Notes: a model not told the origin generated them from the sequence alone. A stretch of DNA of 64,000 nucleotides from Marinicellulosiphila megalodicopiae (GCF_045862395.1 NZ_AP023087.1:2604001-2668000), one strand, 5' to 3'; shown: positions 8,544 through 17,340, counted from the first letter of the stretch. Program-made: numbers and translations.

Positions 8544-9770
8544 TCATATTTTAGCATTATTTAAACAGAGTTTCCCTAAGCGAATTTTATCATTGGTTAA
8601 ATTATTATATTCACGAATTAACTCTTTAGTTGAACCATATTTAACCGCTAATGAACTAACAGTATCTCCAGATTTAATTTTGTGATGCACCCAAGCAATG
8701 CGCTTTTCAGGTGGCACATCAATTAAGGCTTGTTCGAATATTTCTTTTTTATCAATGGGGACTAATAATTGATGCGGTCCATTTGGACTGGTTGCCCAAC
8801 GATTAAACCCAGGATTTAGTTTATATATTTCATCTAAATCCGTTTGCGCCATATTGGCAGCTTGAGCTAAATCGATTTGGCTTTGAGTATCAACTTGAGC
8901 AAAGTACGCTTCATTTTTAACCGAAATTAAATTCACGCCATATCGATTAGGATCTTGAAAAATCTTTGAAATGGCAATTAATTTAGGGACGTAATCTCGG
9001 GTCTCCTTTGGTAGTGATAACGACCAAAAATCAGTGGGCTTACCCAATGCTTTATTTTTACGCATTGCTTTTTGTACGGTACCAGGGCCAGAATTGTAAG
9101 CCGCCAAGCCTAGCATCCAATCACCACCAAAGTAGCGAGTAAGCGAAGTTAAATAGTCTAATGCGGCATCTGTTGAAGCCACGACATCACGCCTACCATC
9201 GTACCACCAATCTTGTTTTAAGCCTTTTTCTTTACCTGTACCTGGAATAAATTGCCACATGCCACTTGCTGCTCCATGTGAATAAGCAAATGGATCAAAT
9301 GCGCTTTCAACAATTGGCAATAATGCTAATTCAGAGGGAATGCCACGTTTTTCGATTTCTTCAATAATATGATAAATGTATCGAGAAGAACGATTGACCA
9401 TTTTGTCGATATAATTTGGGTAACGTAAATAAGTGGCTAAATGCTTTTGGATTTGTGCGTTATCGATTGAAAGGTTTAATTGGCTATTACGGCGCACACG
9501 CTGCCAAACATCATCTGGATACAGAGCATATTCATCAAATTCATAAGCAATGATTTGCTGAATATTAGAATTAGGTAAAACAGTAGCTACGGGCGCTTGC
9601 ATTAAATCCAGAAGATCATCCATTTGCGTAGGCTCAAATAAACGATCAGCTATAGATTGAGAATTGGAAGGGTTAGAGTGATACTTTGAAGTCGAAATGC
9701 TTTGACAGCCACTGATCATAAGGTAACTGAGAACAACCAATATTGTAATTTTAAATTTAACTACCATCAT
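8544..9770 (-). CDS. mltD: Membrane-bound lytic murein transglycosylase D, truncated by IS
   Basis: Lipoprotein enzyme that cleaves peptidoglycan glycan strands with formation of 1,6-anhydroMurNAc. It has a signal peptide with lipobox MISGC near residue 22. The SLT/GEWL domain lies at about 115-240, with the catalytic Glu in LLPIVESAFDPFA, GAASGMWQFIPGTG and AAYNSGPG. Only most of the first LysM repeat remains (KIKSGDTVSSLAVKYGS), after which the frame runs 11 residues past LGK into the IS and stops at 8544. The catalytic domain is complete, so a 408-residue enzyme may still be active but with weaker cell-wall anchoring. The undisrupted protein would be 547 residues with three LysM repeats. 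Confidence 0.88.
   Translation of the reverse strand: MMVVKFKITILVVLSYLMISGCQSISTSKYHSNPSNSQSIADRLFEPTQMDDLLDLMQAPVATVLPNSNIQQIIAYEFDEYALYPDDVWQRVRRNSQLNLSIDNAQIQKHLATYLRYPNYIDKMVNRSSRYIYHIIEEIEKRGIPSELALLPIVESAFDPFAYSHGAASGMWQFIPGTGKEKGLKQDWWYDGRRDVVASTDAALDYLTSLTRYFGGDWMLGLAAYNSGPGTVQKAMRKNKALGKPTDFWSLSLPKETRDYVPKLIAISKIFQDPNRYGVNLISVKNEAYFAQVDTQSQIDLAQAANMAQTDLDEIYKLNPGFNRWATSPNGPHQLLVPIDKKEIFEQALIDVPPEKRIAWVHHKIKSGDTVSSLAVKYGSTKELIREYNNLTNDKIRLGKLCLNNAKI
8576..8579. repeat. Target-site duplication of the IS5-family element, right copy
   Basis: CTAA, identical to 7401-7404. Confidence 0.85.
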
Positions 9771-9937
9771 TTTTTACTCTTTTCATCCCATTTATTAACA
9801 ACATTGCCTTTTATAGAACCCAATTCTCAATAAAGAACGAAGGTGGCAACTTATTAAATTATAACCTGTGTGCAAGAAGTTTTGCTATATATCTGAGCAT
9901 TTGTAAAAATAGCGTTTTTCATTTTCTAGGTTGCGTC

Positions 9938-10738
9938 ATGGTTAAACGAGTTACCAAACCAATCAAGCAGTGGTTCAGCTCACGGGGTGATTTACCACAA
10001 AAGCGCGAAAACGATTTAAATCATTGGTTTCAAACCCCATTAGGTCAATATGTATTCGCTCAAGAGCGCAAACAGATCCAATCAATTTTAAGTAGCAAAG
10101 TAGGACAACATATTTTGCAATTAGATTCCGGACTGTATCAACCTTTGTTTGATAACCACCGTTTTGGTTGCGGGACATTGATTTCAGTCAATGAAAATCG
10201 AGCCCCCTGCCCCACCATTTGTTGCAAACCTGAAGCTCTAGGCATTGCCAATGAAAGTGTGGATGCCATACTTGCCCACCACCTATTAGATTATTGTGAT
10301 AATCCATATGAAAGCTTAAGAGAAATTTCTCGCGTTTTAATTCCAGGTGGCGATTGTATTTTTGTGGGGTTTAACCCTTACAGTCTATGGGCGTTACGTG
10401 GTCTGTTAGCTCGATTATTTAAAAGAGCCCCTTGGAATGCTCGGTTTATTTCATATGGTCGCATACAAGACTGGATGCAATTATTAGAATTTGAAGTGCA
10501 AGAACGTTACTCTTTAGTGTATGCGCCCCCTTCAAGTAAATTTGTAGGCTCCAGTAAATTAGGTAAATTATTTTCACCCCTGCGCTATATTTTCCCATGG
10601 TCAGGTGCTGTGAATATTATTGTTGCAAAAAAGAAAACACCGGGCATGATTATGACCCCTCAATTTGAAAAAGCCATGATTTTAAATGCCGTACAGAATC
10701 AAAAAGTATCAGCGGCCAATCCAACACGAAAAAATTAG
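9938..10738 (+). CDS. SAM-dependent methyltransferase, class I (YafS-like)
   Basis: The 266-residue product has the C-terminal part of a class I methyltransferase fold: IANESVDAILAHHLLDYCDNP, read in parts (motif with the conserved acidic/hydrophobic end), then LREISRVLIPGGDCIFVGFNP. The glycine-rich SAM-binding loop is weak (ILQLDSGLYQPLF, near residue 60), as in the YafS group. In many gammaproteobacteria this gene lies between mltD/gloB and rnhA/dnaQ, and here it is divergent from mltD and 9 bases before dnaQ, which supports the assignment. The substrate is unknown. gloB and rnhA, usual neighbours, are absent. Confidence 0.75.
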   Translation: MVKRVTKPIKQWFSSRGDLPQKRENDLNHWFQTPLGQYVFAQERKQIQSILSSKVGQHILQLDSGLYQPLFDNHRFGCGTLISVNENRAPCPTICCKPEALGIANESVDAILAHHLLDYCDNPYESLREISRVLIPGGDCIFVGFNPYSLWALRGLLARLFKRAPWNARFISYGRIQDWMQLLEFEVQERYSLVYAPPSSKFVGSSKLGKLFSPLRYIFPWSGAVNIIVAKKKTPGMIMTPQFEKAMILNAVQNQKVSAANPTRKN

Positions 10739-10747
10739 GACACGTAA

Positions 10748-11455
10748 ATGAGACAAGTTGTACTGGATACCGAAACCACAGGTATCAGCGTAAGAGACGG
10801 CAACCGTATTTTAGAAATTGGTTGTGTAGAAGTGATAGACCGAAAATTAACGGGAAATCATTACCATGTTTATATCAACCCACAAAGAGAAAGCGAAGAA
10901 GGTGCGTTGCGCGTTCACGGCATCACTACAGAATTTTTAAATGACAAACCATTATTTGAACAAGTCGCTCAAGACTTTTTTGATTTTATTAATGGGGCAC
11001 AACTTGTCATTCATAATGCGCCATTTGATATTGGTCATATGGATGCCGAATTTAGACGCCTAGCAAAAAAAGGCGGTAAAGACTTTGGTAAAACAGAAGA
11101 TTTTTGTACTGTTGTTGACACTCTTGCTATGGCAAAAAAGATGTATCCGGGAGCTAAAAACAACCTTGATGCATTATGCAGAAGATTTGGCATTGATAAT
11201 TCACACCGAACTCTACACGGCGCATTATTAGACTCTGAAATTTTAGCCGACGTTTATTTATTAATGACAGGTGGGCAGTCAGACCTATCATTAGATGCAA
11301 GCCAAGATGAAGGTGCAATCAATTCAGAAACTCGTCGCGAAAATACAATTTCAAACTTAAAAGTCATCAGAGCATCACCAGAAGAAATTGCTTCACATAT
11401 TTCATTTTTAGAAATGATGGACAAGCAAAACGATGGCAAAACCCGTCAATTTTAA
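10748..11455 (+). CDS. dnaQ: DNA polymerase III epsilon subunit (3'-5' proofreading exonuclease)
   Basis: Proofreading subunit of the replicative polymerase. All exonuclease motifs are present: ExoI DTETTG (D7, E9), ExoII HNAPFDIGHMD and ExoIII-epsilon HGALLDSEILADVYL, typical of the HXXXXD type. After about residue 185 a linker leads to a C-terminal segment (ASPEEIASHISFLEMM) that in E. coli binds the alpha subunit. The length of 235 fits the family (E. coli 243). It is 9 bases after the methyltransferase and directly abuts the next gene. Confidence 0.95.
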   Translation: MRQVVLDTETTGISVRDGNRILEIGCVEVIDRKLTGNHYHVYINPQRESEEGALRVHGITTEFLNDKPLFEQVAQDFFDFINGAQLVIHNAPFDIGHMDAEFRRLAKKGGKDFGKTEDFCTVVDTLAMAKKMYPGAKNNLDALCRRFGIDNSHRTLHGALLDSEILADVYLLMTGGQSDLSLDASQDEGAINSETRRENTISNLKVIRASPEEIASHISFLEMMDKQNDGKTRQF

Positions 11456-11863
11456 ATGGATGTCCTTTATTTATTTATACATTCACTGATTGCCTCCACA
11501 ATTATCCCAATCTCTTCTGAGATTGGATTAGCAGCATTAGTTCATCAATTTCCACATAATGCAGTTATCTATTTAATTTTTGCAACAATTGGCAATACAT
11601 TAGGATCGATCATCAGTTATTACTGCGGACGACTATTAACTAAATGGCAAACAATCAATGCCTATTCAAATAGTCAAACCAAATTAATGGCATTATTAAA
11701 ACGATACGGTGTTTGGGTTTTATTATTTGCTTGGCTACCGATTATTGGAGATTTTTTATGTGTGGGTGCCGGTGTATTACGATTGAATATTTGGCTGAGC
11801 AGCTTACTGATTTTAATTGGTAAAAGTCTTAGGTACTGTTTAGTGATTGTACTGGTTATCTAG
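11456..11863 (+). CDS. Small membrane protein of the YqaA/DedA (SNARE-associated) type
   Basis: 135 residues, mostly hydrophobic, with about four membrane segments. PISSEIGLAALV, ATIGNTLGSIISYYCGRLL and RYGVWVLLFAWLPIIGDFLCVGAG match the pattern of the YqaA branch of the DedA/VTT superfamily, including the G-x-x-x-G-S turn and the WLPIIGD re-entrant-like motif. DedA proteins are implicated in lipid-carrier or phospholipid translocation; the role of this branch is unclear. The ATG begins at the base after the dnaQ stop, so the two are likely translationally linked. Confidence 0.72.
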   Translation: MDVLYLFIHSLIASTIIPISSEIGLAALVHQFPHNAVIYLIFATIGNTLGSIISYYCGRLLTKWQTINAYSNSQTKLMALLKRYGVWVLLFAWLPIIGDFLCVGAGVLRLNIWLSSLLILIGKSLRYCLVIVLVI

Positions 11864-11903
11864 AAACAAACACACTCCTCCCGTTTTTCCTTAATGTGTC
11901 CCC

Positions 11904-11945
11904 ACTTTTCATTCCACCTACCTTTCATTCCACCCACTTTTCATT
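11904..11945. repeat. Tandem repeat, 16-bp unit, 2.6 copies
   Basis: ACTTTTCATTCCACCT (11904-11919), ACCTTTCATTCCACCC (11920-11935) and ACTTTTCATT (11936-11945) lie head to tail in the gap between two convergent genes. Confidence 0.75.
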
Positions 11946-11954
11946 AACTGCAAA

Positions 11955-12296
11955 TCACTTGTCCAACCAAGGATTAAATCCACGTGATTCTTTAATTTTC
12001 TTTTGTTTTTCTAAGAATATTTTGCTTCTTTCACTGGATGGTGGAATGTAGTTTTTATCAACAAATGTCCACACCCACAGGGTTTCAACCTTTTGTCTTG
12101 CCCAGGGAGTTTTTCTTAAAAACTTAAGGGTCGACTTTACAGACTGATTACTTTTAAAACAATTTAAAGGGATTTTTTTCGCCAATATTTCCCAAGAAAA
12201 CCTCTGAGTTAATTCAGTGACCACTCGGTCCAACCTCACTCCATGAAGTGGATCATTAGAAGGCTGTTTTTTTTCAGGATTATCTTGCTCACTCAT
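11955..12296 (-). CDS. VF530-family (DUF2132) protein
   Basis: 113 residues. The core DPLHGVRLDRVVTELTQRF, then NCFKSNQSVKSTLKFLRKTP and WARQKVETLW, is the signature of the small VF530/DUF2132 family, whose structure suggests DNA binding. The N-terminal 14 residues are polar and the C-terminal 35 residues are an extension beyond the core domain. The biological role is not established. It is monocistronic and convergent with the dnaQ-side genes. Confidence 0.85.
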   Translation of the reverse strand: MSEQDNPEKKQPSNDPLHGVRLDRVVTELTQRFSWEILAKKIPLNCFKSNQSVKSTLKFLRKTPWARQKVETLWVWTFVDKNYIPPSSERSKIFLEKQKKIKESRGFNPWLDK

Positions 12297-12493
12297 TTGC
12301 TGTATTCTTACTTATAAAAAAGCGGATTTTACACTTTTTCTACTAAAACATCCCTTTTTGTTGTTATATTTTCACAAAATGTGATTTTAGCAAAAAATAA
12401 CTTTCCTATTGCATTCATACAGCTATAATTCGCAAGTTTGCCTTTAAGCATCTCGGCTTGGCAGTAATCGTCTTCTTTTATAAGGGTGCCCTC

Positions 12494-13765
12494 GTGGATT
12501 TGAACAACGCTACTTCAGAACAACTGATTCAACTTGAACAATCATTATCCGAGCAATATCAACAACTTCAAGCTTTGAAATTAAACTTAGATTTAACTCG
12601 CGGCAAGCCATCGGCTGAACAATTAAGTTTATCAAACGCGTTGGATGGCATATTAAACGGTGACTATATAAGCAAAGACGGTACAGACACTCGCAATTAT
12701 GGTGGACTTGAAGGCATTATAGAATCCCGCGAAATGGGCGCTACAGTATTAGATATGCCAATTGAAAACATTCTTGCCCAAGGCAGCAGTTCATTAACGT
12801 TAATGTACCAACTTATGAGCACAGCTTATTTCTTTGGTTTAACAGGTAAACAAAGCGCTTGGCACTTAGCCCAAGAAGTTTCGGTGATTTGCCCGGTTCC
12901 TGGTTACGATCGCCATTTTAGTATTTGTGAACAGCTTGGCATCAAAATGATTAACGTACCAATGACCTCAAACGGCCCTGATATGGATGTCGTTGAATCA
13001 TTAATCAAACAAGATAGCAGTATTCGTGGTATGTGGTGCGTACCTAAATATTCCAATCCGACAGGTGTGGTATATAGCGATCAAACCGTTGAGCGCATTG
13101 CTAAATTAGGCCAAATTGCCCATAAAGATTTTCGTGTATTTTGGGACAACGCTTACGCTATTCACGATTTAAGCGACAACCCAGTTAGCCTGTCTTCAAT
13201 TTTTTCAGCCTGCGATCAAGCCAACACCCAAGACAGCGTATTGCAATTCGCCTCTACCTCTAAAGTCACTTTAGCGGGTGCAGGTGTAGCATTTTTAGGA
13301 GCAAGTGAAACCAACTTAAAAGGGTTCAAAGCGGTACTTGGGGTTCAAACTATCGGACCTGACAAAACCAATCAATTACGCCACGCTCGTTTTTTTGAAA
13401 AACCAGAAAGCTTAAAAGCGCACATGAAAAAACACGCTCAAATCATCAAACCTCGTTTTGACAGTGTTTTGGCACATTTAGAAAAAGAATTTTCTAATAC
13501 CGATTTAGGAAAATGGGAAAGTGCCGATGGAGGGTATTTTATATCCTTTGACACCCAAAAAGGTCTGGCTAAAAAAGTCGTACAACTTGCAGCCGATGCA
13601 GGCGTAAAACTGACCCCTGCTGGTGCGACCTTTCCTTATGGTAACGACCCAGAAGACAGCAACATCCGCATTGCTCCGACCGTCCCTACAGTCAAAGAAG
13701 TGGATCAAGCGATGCAGATCTTTACTTTATGCGTTAAACTGGCTAGCGTACAACAACGTTTATAA
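12494..13765 (+). CDS. PLP-dependent aminotransferase, MocR-like/aspartate aminotransferase family
   Basis: Fold-type I aminotransferase of 423 residues, in the family often annotated as aspartate aminotransferase (PF12897 type). I use GTG 12494, with TAAGG at 12481-12485 at good spacing; an in-frame TTG at 12458 lacks a ribosome-binding site. Visible are the substrate-arm segment NLDLTRGKPS, DTRNYGGLEG, the phosphate-binding stretch GSSSLTLMYQ, VPKYSNPTG, FWDNAYAIHDL (cofactor Asp/Tyr) and the Schiff-base lysine in FASTSKVTLAG. A regulatory MocR-type HTH is absent. It is preceded by a divergent gene and followed by a hairpin. The amino acid used is uncertain. Confidence 0.85.
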   Translation: MDLNNATSEQLIQLEQSLSEQYQQLQALKLNLDLTRGKPSAEQLSLSNALDGILNGDYISKDGTDTRNYGGLEGIIESREMGATVLDMPIENILAQGSSSLTLMYQLMSTAYFFGLTGKQSAWHLAQEVSVICPVPGYDRHFSICEQLGIKMINVPMTSNGPDMDVVESLIKQDSSIRGMWCVPKYSNPTGVVYSDQTVERIAKLGQIAHKDFRVFWDNAYAIHDLSDNPVSLSSIFSACDQANTQDSVLQFASTSKVTLAGAGVAFLGASETNLKGFKAVLGVQTIGPDKTNQLRHARFFEKPESLKAHMKKHAQIIKPRFDSVLAHLEKEFSNTDLGKWESADGGYFISFDTQKGLAKKVVQLAADAGVKLTPAGATFPYGNDPEDSNIRIAPTVPTVKEVDQAMQIFTLCVKLASVQQRL

Positions 13766-13785
13766 TCATTTTAAAGTTAATTAGG

Positions 13786-13822
13786 TCACACCTTTTTTAA
13801 GTTATCGTTCCATAAGGTGTGA
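13786..13822 (+). terminator. Hairpin after the aminotransferase gene
   Basis: TCACACCTT (13786-13794) pairs perfectly with AAGGTGTGA (13814-13822) around a 19-base loop, with only a weak T-rich tail (TTTATG). It may act as a weak or factor-dependent terminator. Confidence 0.4.
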
Positions 13823-13919
13823 TTTATGTTCTGTCTTTGTAGTATGAGTGTTTGCCCACAGAAAACTACACGACACTGAGCAATAATGATTTCAGTTAAT
13901 ACCTTTATAGGGGAAGGTC

Positions 13920-14618
13920 ATGATCAAAACAATTTCAGCATTTACAATTTCAGCAGTAACATCCGTTTTACTTTTATCATCATGTGTCGACGAATTTGAA
14001 GCGCAAGTTGAGGAAATCGCCAGAGGTCAAGAAGTTTTTGAAAATTATTGCGCCGACTGTCATGATTTAGGCGAAGAAAATGGCAAGTTTTATTTAGGTG
14101 TCACCTACCATTTATCTGATCTTGAAGAATACATCCAAACGGATATGCCGTATAACGAAGCAGATGATTGTGATGCACAATGCGCATCGGATGTTGCAGC
14201 TTATATCCAAGATCAAATGTGTACAGGCGAAGAGGACCTAACACTTTGCGATGAAAATGGCAAAACTGGAACAGCTACTATCACCAACTCAGAAATTGGT
14301 GCAAAAATCGCACGAGGCTCAGTTGAATTTAAATACGTTTGTAGTGATTGCCACGCAACACCAAATTCAAATGAAGTTAAAAATGGCCCTGATTTATTTG
14401 CAGCCAATGCCCCATTCTTTTCTGGCGAAGGCATGAAAACTTATATCACAGCCAATATGCCAAAACCATTTGCCGAATTCCAGCAATACGCACCTGAAGA
14501 TTGCGACGCAACTTGTGCAGACGAAGTCACTTTATATTTACAAAGCGAATATTGTGACAGCAATCCAGAATATGCATTTTGTGCCGACTACGACAAAACA
14601 TTATATACTGGCAAATAG
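13920..14618 (+). CDS. Dihaem cytochrome c lipoprotein with duplicated domain
   Basis: Exported electron carrier. The N-terminal signal ends in a lipobox-like LLLSSC (C22), so it is probably a membrane-anchored lipoprotein. Two class I cytochrome c domains follow, each with CxxCH (CADCH at 44-48, CSDCH at 141-145) and a likely axial Met (TDMPY, M76; ANMPKP, M180). The halves align over about 95 residues, including a paired Cys segment after the Met (DDCDAQC / EDCDATC) and a second Cys pair, which point to extra disulfides. The protein is very acidic. No oxidase or dehydrogenase is adjacent, so its partner is unknown. GGGGAAGG precedes the ATG. Confidence 0.85.
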   Translation: MIKTISAFTISAVTSVLLLSSCVDEFEAQVEEIARGQEVFENYCADCHDLGEENGKFYLGVTYHLSDLEEYIQTDMPYNEADDCDAQCASDVAAYIQDQMCTGEEDLTLCDENGKTGTATITNSEIGAKIARGSVEFKYVCSDCHATPNSNEVKNGPDLFAANAPFFSGEGMKTYITANMPKPFAEFQQYAPEDCDATCADEVTLYLQSEYCDSNPEYAFCADYDKTLYTGK

Positions 14619-14632
14619 TTTAAACTCATTCC

Positions 14633-14669
14633 AAAAAAGCCTGAATCCTGATAGGATTCGGGCTTTTTT
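14633..14669 (+). terminator. Rho-independent terminator after the dihaem cytochrome gene
   Basis: A 17-bp stem with one G-T pair (14633-14649 with 14653-14669) ends in a six-T run, and is A-rich on the other side. Confidence 0.85.
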
Positions 14670-14694
14670 ATACCCAAGACAAAAAGGTTTATTT

Positions 14695-15078
14695 ATGCGT
14701 TTACTTTCAATTTTTTTACTTTTCTTCTGCTTAGTTAGCTGTAACAAGTCAGCTCAAAGCCCGAGCCTTTCTCCTGAAGTTGTCGCTACTTCATTTATAC
14801 TTGAAGTATTTGCTAAACATGACACCATTAAAGCAGCTGAATTTGCAACAGGTGAGTTTAAAGACAAAATTGCTAATTCAAATGAAGAAGAAATTAAGCA
14901 ATTAAATCAAATTTCCAATTTCACTTATTCTAATGTCGTCACCGAAACCAAACAATCAACAGGCCTTAGCGTTGTGACGATGGATACGATTATGAACATT
15001 CAAGATCAACAATTCAAAGGTAAAAAAACAGTTGTTTTAAAATTAGTAGACAACCAATGGCTGGTTTATAGCCTTTAG
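14695..15078 (+). CDS. Small lipoprotein, DUF4878-like
   Basis: 127 residues starting at ATG 14695, which has AAAAGG upstream and gives an immediate signal peptide with lipobox CLVSC (C16). Longer in-frame starts would run back through the preceding cytochrome gene and its terminator and were rejected. The mature part (SPEVVATSFILEVFAKHD..., ending VVLKLVDNQWLVYSL) resembles the NTF2-like fold of DUF4878 lipoproteins, with a final W-x-V-Y strand. It ends 8 bases before uvrB and is probably co-transcribed with it. The function is unknown. Confidence 0.7.
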   Translation: MRLLSIFLLFFCLVSCNKSAQSPSLSPEVVATSFILEVFAKHDTIKAAEFATGEFKDKIANSNEEEIKQLNQISNFTYSNVVTETKQSTGLSVVTMDTIMNIQDQQFKGKKTVVLKLVDNQWLVYSL

Positions 15079-15086
15079 GAAACATC

Positions 15087-17090
15087 ATGAGCCGCCCTTT
15101 AAAAGTTGTATCCAATTACAAACCTGCTGGTGACCAACCACAAGCGATCAAACTATTGGTCGAAGGAATTAACGCAGGTTTAGCCGCGCAAACCTTACTT
15201 GGGGTAACGGGCTCAGGCAAAACATTTACCATTGCAAACATCATCGAACAAACCGGTCGCCCTGCGATCATTATGGTGCACAACAAAACCTTAGCAGCCC
15301 AACTTTATGGAGAATTTAAAGAGTTCTTCCCTAATAACGCCGTTGAATATTTTGTGTCTTATTACGATTATTATCAGCCTGAGGCATATGTTGCGGCCTC
15401 TGATACGTTTATTGATAAAGACTCCTCCGTTAACGAGCACATCGAACAGATGCGTTTATCTGCTACCAAAGCACTACTTGAACGAAACGACTGCATTGTG
15501 ATTGCAACGGTTTCGGCCATTTACGGCCTTGGCTCTCCTGAATCTTATTTAAAAATGATTTTGCACATTAGCGTTGGTCAAATCGTAAATCAAAGAGATA
15601 TTTTGCGTCAGTTAGCGCAATTGCAATATGTTCGAAATGATGTGGATTTTTTTCGTGGGCAATATCGCGTTAAAGGTGATGTGATTGATATATTTCCTGC
15701 TGAATCTGAAATTGAAGCACTGCGTATTGAGTTATTTGACGACGAAGTTGAACGCCTTACATTGTTTGATCCATTAACTAATGAAAACTTAAGAAAAGTG
15801 CCGCGCTTTACGGTTTACCCTAAAACTCATTACGCAACACCTAAAGACATTATCTTAAAAGCCTGCGACCAAATTAAAGTAGACTTAAAAGCGCGTCTTG
15901 AGTTTTTTCATCAAGAAAATCGATTAGTCGAAGCACAGCGTATTGAACAACGCACCAATTACGATTTAGAAATGATGCAAGAGCTTGGGTTTTGCACAGG
16001 CATTGAAAACTACTCGCGCTATTTAACCGGAGCAGAACCAGGTCAAGCGCCGCCTACTTTTTTTAATTACCTACCAAAAAACGCATTGTTGTTTATTGAT
16101 GAATCTCACGTCACCATTCCGCAAATTGGCGCCATGTATAAAGGCGATCGATCTCGAAAAGAAAACTTAGTCAATTACGGCTTTCGTTTACCCTCTGCAT
16201 TAGACAACCGCCCTCTTCGCTTTGAAGAATGGGAACGCCTAGCACCTCAAGCGGTTTATGTGTCGGCAACGCCATCTAAATACGAAGCAGAACACGCACA
16301 AGCAGTAGTTGAGCAATTAGTTCGCCCAACTGGCTTATTAGACCCTATCATTGAAGTGCGTCCACAAAGCACACAGGTTGACGATTTACTTGAAGAAATT
16401 CGAGTAATTACTGCAAAAGACGAGCGTGTATTAGTCACCACCCTCACCAAACGTATGGCCGAAGATTTAACCGATTACTTCACCGAGCACGGCATTAAGG
16501 TTCGATATTTACATTCTGATATCGACACAGTTGAACGCACCGAAATTATTCGCGATTTACGCTTAGGTGAATTTGACGTGCTTGTTGGTATCAATTTATT
16601 GCGCGAAGGATTAGATATGCCTGAAGTATCTCTAGTGTGTATTTTAGATGCAGACAAAGAAGGTTTTTTACGCTCAGAGCGATCGTTAATCCAAACCATT
16701 GGTCGTGCTGCTCGTAACATTAATGGTCGTGCGATTTTATACGCCGATAAAATTACAGACTCCATGCGTAAAGCCATTGATGAAACTCAGCGCCGCCGTG
16801 AAAAACAAATCATTCATAATAAAAAATTAGGCATTACACCTCAAGCCATCGTTAAATCGGTGCGAGACATCATGGAAGCCGTGCCTGGAAAAGCGGCAAG
16901 ACGCGAACAGGTTAAAGAACACAATTTAAAAGAATACGACCGAAGCACTGAACAGATGAATCCATCACAACTCGTTAAAGAAATAGGCCGATTGGAAGAT
17001 TTGATGTACAAAGCCTCTAAAGCAATGGAGTTTGAAAAAGCCGCCAGCATTCGCGATCAGTGGATCAAACTGAAAGAAAAACTAAAATAA
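15087..17090 (+). CDS. uvrB: Excinuclease ABC subunit B
   Basis: Damage-verifying helicase-like subunit of nucleotide excision repair. The 667 residues fit the family. Walker A GVTGSGKT lies at 39-46, the beta-hairpin region has YDYYQPEAYV, the DEAD-like box reads FIDESHVTIPQ, helicase motif VI is QTIGRAARN, and a C-terminal UVR motif (LEDLMYKASKAMEFEKAASIRD, given in parts) contacts UvrC. No LexA-type box was seen in the short gap upstream, and the gene is probably read from the promoter of the preceding lipoprotein gene. Confidence 0.98.
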   Translation: MSRPLKVVSNYKPAGDQPQAIKLLVEGINAGLAAQTLLGVTGSGKTFTIANIIEQTGRPAIIMVHNKTLAAQLYGEFKEFFPNNAVEYFVSYYDYYQPEAYVAASDTFIDKDSSVNEHIEQMRLSATKALLERNDCIVIATVSAIYGLGSPESYLKMILHISVGQIVNQRDILRQLAQLQYVRNDVDFFRGQYRVKGDVIDIFPAESEIEALRIELFDDEVERLTLFDPLTNENLRKVPRFTVYPKTHYATPKDIILKACDQIKVDLKARLEFFHQENRLVEAQRIEQRTNYDLEMMQELGFCTGIENYSRYLTGAEPGQAPPTFFNYLPKNALLFIDESHVTIPQIGAMYKGDRSRKENLVNYGFRLPSALDNRPLRFEEWERLAPQAVYVSATPSKYEAEHAQAVVEQLVRPTGLLDPIIEVRPQSTQVDDLLEEIRVITAKDERVLVTTLTKRMAEDLTDYFTEHGIKVRYLHSDIDTVERTEIIRDLRLGEFDVLVGINLLREGLDMPEVSLVCILDADKEGFLRSERSLIQTIGRAARNINGRAILYADKITDSMRKAIDETQRRREKQIIHNKKLGITPQAIVKSVRDIMEAVPGKAARREQVKEHNLKEYDRSTEQMNPSQLVKEIGRLEDLMYKASKAMEFEKAASIRDQWIKLKEKLK

Positions 17091-17175
17091 TCGCACATAG
17101 CCTTTAACAAGACACTCATATTTTTGGAATTTCTGAGGTAATTTTAATAAATTGCCAGATCCTAACAACAAATAC

Positions 17176-17204
17176 TTGCACCTTTTTTAAAATTTCCTTA
17201 GAAT
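17176..17204 (+). promoter_or_regulatory. Promoter of tRNA-Val with GC-rich discriminator
   Basis: TTGCAC (17176-17181), a 17-base spacer and TAGAAT (17199-17204) are followed by CCGCGCC. A GC-rich discriminator of this kind is typical of stringently controlled stable-RNA promoters. A near-palindrome TTGAGATTATCTCAA (17215-17229) sits in the leader just before the tRNA and may guide 5' processing. Confidence 0.75.
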
Positions 17205-17230
17205 CCGCGCCTCTTTGAGATTATCTCAAT

Positions 17231-17307
17231 AGGAACGTAGCTCAGCTGGTTAGAGCACCACCTTGACATGGTGGGGGTCGTTGGTTCGAATCCGATCGTT
17301 CCTACCA
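17231..17307 (+). tRNA. tRNA-Val (anticodon GAC)
   Basis: 77 bases with encoded CCA. The acceptor stem AGGAACG (17231-17237) pairs with CGTTCCT (17297-17303), and the anticodon loop TTGACAT holds GAC at 17265-17267. The T-arm GGTTCGAATCC is standard. It decodes GUC/GUU. Confidence 0.95.
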
Positions 17308-17340
17308 AATTTCATAATGCTGTTACGACAACATTATCCT

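Larger units (their letters stand above)
7405..8575 (-). mobile_element. Complete IS5-family insertion sequence, 1171 bp
   Basis: Bounded by imperfect terminal inverted repeats that start GGAATCTCTGATTTA (7405, plus strand) and GGAAACTCTGTTTAA (8575, minus strand), and by a 4-bp direct repeat. It encodes one intact transposase on the minus strand, the same orientation as the mltD gene it interrupts. An 11-bp-stem hairpin (7501-7511 with 7522-7532) follows the transposase and may stop transcription inside the element. Intact ends, intact duplication and an intact transposase suggest a recent, possibly still mobile insertion. Confidence 0.93.

Noticed and set aside
14470..14694. Longer N-terminus for the lipoprotein before uvrB
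   Set aside because: It would overlap the cytochrome gene and read through its terminator; the ATG at 14695 gives a proper lipoprotein signal.
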